From CAYFKJ01 sp964343605 (GTDB lineage: Bacteria; Pseudomonadota; Alphaproteobacteria; UBA2966): a stretch of 64,000 nt of DNA. Shown here in pieces: positions 62,140 to 64,000 of the stretch (position 1 is the stretch's first letter; the number at the start of each line of letters is the position of its first letter). Below the pieces are notes generated by a model. It ran no database searches, was not told the DNA's origin, and saw only the letters and a program-made list of their open reading frames with translations. The stretch is taken from assembly GCA_964343605.1 (NCBI GenBank), contig CAYFKJ010000001.1, positions 434,001 to 498,000 of the forward strand. The letters run 5' to 3'. The translations under genes and the position numbers were made by a program.

Positions 62140-63306
62140 TTAGCTGTCATGCCCCAACACGCCACGATAAACATCGGTGATTTGAGCCACATGGCTCTTA
62201 GTAGAGTAACGACCGGACGTTTCATCCGCTGCGGTTTTGGTCAGCGATGCTGACAAGTCCCTGTCGCCCAAGATCCTCTCTATCGCCGCGGCATAACCCG
62301 CCACATCGCCGGGCCTTACCAACAATCCGGTACGCTCGTCTTCAACAATTTTTGTGTGCCCTCCAGAACGAGAGGCGACCACAGGCGTTCCGACCAACAT
62401 CGCTTCGACAAGTGTTCGGCCAAATGCCTCATTCAAGCCGGGAGCCACCAGCACATCGCAGCCCGCTATCCATTCTTCAGGATCTGTTACGAACTCTTGG
62501 AACAGAACCTTGTCCGAAATGCTGAGAGAATGCGCCAGTTCGATCAATTCCCGCTTGAGGCCGTCACGGTCGGTGCCGAACAAAACAAATTTAAGCGCGC
62601 GATATTCCCCAAGACCGGTTTCCGCGGCAATTCTAACAAATATGTCTGGCTGCTTTTGTTTCGTGAGATTTCCAAAGAAACCGATAACGGATTGCGCCGG
62701 GTCGATTTTCAGTCTGGAGCACAGCTCAGCCCGAGATTTTTGACGGTCGGGCGTGGTACCGCACATCTCGACAGGGTTATTTACTAAGGAGGTCTTGGAC
62801 TTCAGCCCCTCGGGCAAACTTGAACTGGTAAACTCTGATATCGACACGATACGCGTTGCTAATCGTGCACCCAGAGTCAATAGCCGGGATTTGGCGAACA
62901 TCGACCTTTGATGCCACACGAATGGAATGGACGTCAGAAACGCCGGTACCACCCAGGTCAGGTTCATGCGCCCGTCTTGGGCGTGAACCAGATCAATCTC
63001 GTTTCTTCTTAGAAAACTTATCAGTTTTGGCATCGTCGTCAGCACCGCCAGAAGATGCCCCCCGATTGTCCGGTGGCGGCCCAGATAAGTTCTGATCGGG
63101 AGGCGTTGGTAGTTAATATTTCTTTCGTCCAACAGCTTTGTAAAAGGCCCATTTTCGTGAACCACCAGAATGGGCTCGAATTTTTCTCTATCCAAGTTCT
63201 CAACCAGTGCCGTTCCCGACAATTGAGCGCCACCGACGGAATCGCCAACGTAGGGGAACAGCACCCGGATTTTTCGCCGCGCCATACTGGACGAACTGGC
63301 CATCAA
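62140..63306 (-). CDS. Family 4 glycosyltransferase
   Basis: A 388-residue GT-B enzyme. RVLFPYVGDSVGGAQLSGTALV marks the N-terminal domain, LVHAQDGRMNLTWVVPAFL the acceptor side, VIGFFGNLTKQKQPDIFVRIA the donor site, and LNEAFGRTLVEAMLVGTPVVASRSGG the ExxxxxxxE motif. It is a cytoplasmic sugar transferase of the polysaccharide locus. The first two Met are seven residues apart (MMASSSSMARRKIRVLF); the second, at 63285, may be the true start. It lies 18 bases after the methyltransferase gene. Confidence 0.9.
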   Translation of the reverse strand: MMASSSSMARRKIRVLFPYVGDSVGGAQLSGTALVENLDREKFEPILVVHENGPFTKLLDERNINYQRLPIRTYLGRHRTIGGHLLAVLTTMPKLISFLRRNEIDLVHAQDGRMNLTWVVPAFLTSIPFVWHQRSMFAKSRLLTLGARLATRIVSISEFTSSSLPEGLKSKTSLVNNPVEMCGTTPDRQKSRAELCSRLKIDPAQSVIGFFGNLTKQKQPDIFVRIAAETGLGEYRALKFVLFGTDRDGLKRELIELAHSLSISDKVLFQEFVTDPEEWIAGCDVLVAPGLNEAFGRTLVEAMLVGTPVVASRSGGHTKIVEDERTGLLVRPGDVAGYAAAIERILGDRDLSASLTKTAADETSGRYSTKSHVAQITDVYRGVLGHDS

Positions 63307-63324
63307 AAGTTCAATGAAAAGGGC

Positions 63325-63987
63325 CTATTCGGCAGGAAGGTAATCCTCAACATAATAAAGGTCTCCATTGACAATCGAATATCGAAAATCCGCGACCTTG
63401 GAGCAAAAGGCGGGCCTGGCAACGTTGAGAAACGACCAAGGGTAAGGAAAAAACTGTACATGCAAATCGACCGTGTACTGGTACGGTCGCTGCAAAGGCA
63501 CAACAATGATGGCGCGGCTTCGCGCTACCCTGCGAATCTCTGAAATCGTCCCCCGGATATCCCCGATGTGTTCCAGGGTATGGGTACAGGTGACGGTTTC
63601 AAATTCGCCGTCTGCGAATGGAAAGGGTCTCTCCAAATCAACGGACAACATCTCGTATGGCTTTGAGTCCGCGATCGTTTGGCTGACGATAAAATCGGCC
63701 GCCGTTACGACCGACACCGCTGCCAATCGGTCCGCCAAATATCCGCTTCCGCAGCCCAAATCCAGTACGCTATTGCCGACTACATCGGCGACTATCTTCT
63801 CTACGCAACGGCCCGTCAGATCCGTTTCGCGAATTTTCGGCTGGATTGTCTCGTAGGCTTTGATGATTTCCGCTTGAGTCATGGCGTGAAATCGATCCTT
63901 GAAGACGACCGGCAGTTCCTTGTCGCCAAACATATGCTGCGCAAGCATCCTAAATGGGAATGAGTCTCGAACGATCGGCGGGAGCAA
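63325..63987 (-). CDS. Class I SAM-dependent methyltransferase (start uncertain, near window edge)
   Basis: A methyltransferase of at least 220 residues. Motif I VLDLGCGSGYLADRLAAV is near 74-91, and VTCTHTLEHIGDI is the usual motif IV block; VARSRAIIVVPLQRPYQYT near 152-170 is typical of sugar or lipid-intermediate methyltransferases. The first ATG in the window is at 63987, 13 bases from the edge, and the frame could continue beyond. It heads the unit that runs through the GT4, the anchored unknown and the CotH/VTC/DUF4956 genes. Confidence 0.8.
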   Translation of the reverse strand: MLPPIVRDSFPFRMLAQHMFGDKELPVVFKDRFHAMTQAEIIKAYETIQPKIRETDLTGRCVEKIVADVVGNSVLDLGCGSGYLADRLAAVSVVTAADFIVSQTIADSKPYEMLSVDLERPFPFADGEFETVTCTHTLEHIGDIRGTISEIRRVARSRAIIVVPLQRPYQYTVDLHVQFFPYPWSFLNVARPAFCSKVADFRYSIVNGDLYYVEDYLPAE

Positions 63988-64000
63988 TTGATCGAATACG

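Noticed and set aside
1..64000. CRISPR arrays, rRNA genes, insertion sequences, replication origins
   Set aside because: No regularly spaced repeats, no rRNA signatures, no transposase genes with inverted ends and no dnaA-box clusters were seen on reading.

Overview
The window reads as chromosome of a Gram-negative bacterium, most likely an alphaproteobacterium of Rhodospirillales type. This is inferred from the overall gene style (hybrid PAS histidine kinase, XrtA-type polysaccharide deacetylase, MBOAT/SGNH pairs, 3-hydroxybenzoate 6-hydroxylase-like enzyme); no rRNA or ribosomal protein is present to place it firmly. The first 7.5 kb looks like ordinary core chromosome. From about 7.6 kb to the end almost every gene concerns a surface polysaccharide, and the sequence becomes more AT-rich and mixed in base use, as is usual for such loci.

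Region 1 (1-7563): a stretch with no recognisable gene, an isochorismatase-fold hydrolase, a pentapeptide-repeat protein, a small helical protein coupled to an EamA transporter, an aromatic-ring monooxygenase, tRNA-Gln(TTG) with its terminator, and a hybrid sensor kinase. Region 2 (7573-22356): a WecA/MraY-type initiating phosphoglycosyltransferase (minus strand), then a plus-strand series: galE; four genes matching in order and kind the Campylobacter jejuni Cj1418-Cj1417-Cj1416-Cj1415 pathway, which makes the nucleotide-activated phosphoramidate of the capsule; an unknown 180-residue protein; two formyltransferase-fold proteins with another unknown between them; then a methyltransferase, an acyl carrier protein, an MBOAT acyltransferase and an SGNH hydrolase. 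Two minus-strand genes (a 49-residue DUF5989 protein and an SGNH protein) interrupt this series.

Region 3 (22485-30479, minus): SGNH hydrolase, carbamoyltransferase, DUF5989 and SxtJ-like small membrane proteins, a GT2/DUF2304 pair, a membrane glycosyltransferase and a methyltransferase/polysaccharide deacetylase pair. Region 4 (30760-39497): a second membrane glycosyltransferase, then a minus-strand operon GT2 - GNAT - DegT aminotransferase - GMC-type oxidoreductase, and a second MBOAT/SGNH pair. Region 5 (39874-53180): two membrane-anchored alkaline-phosphatase-superfamily proteins, a third membrane glycosyltransferase, an NAD-dependent epimerase, an ArnC/GtrB-like GT2, a split transketolase, a TagF/TagB-like glycerophosphotransferase, a YdjC/HpnK-like deacetylase with a methyltransferase, and a GT4 enzyme. 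Region 6 (53135-64000): a GT4, another ArnC/GtrB-like GT2, a polytopic membrane protein, the DUF4956 - VTC - CotH/beta-helix trio, a membrane-anchored unknown, a further GT4 and a methyltransferase reaching the right edge.

Together the genes suggest a heavily decorated polysaccharide: WecA-like initiation, several cytoplasmic GT4/GT2 enzymes, lipid-linked sugars used by ArnT-like membrane transferases, and tailoring by acylation, methylation, carbamoylation, phosphate-ester transfer and, most strikingly, phosphoramidate. No Wzx flippase, Wzy polymerase, chain-length regulator or ABC exporter was recognised, so the locus probably extends past the window. The best candidate for an undescribed system is 9843-16842: the phosphoramidate core linked by 4-base overlaps to an unknown protein and a formyltransferase-fold enzyme. 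None of the functional assignments could be tested by database search here.
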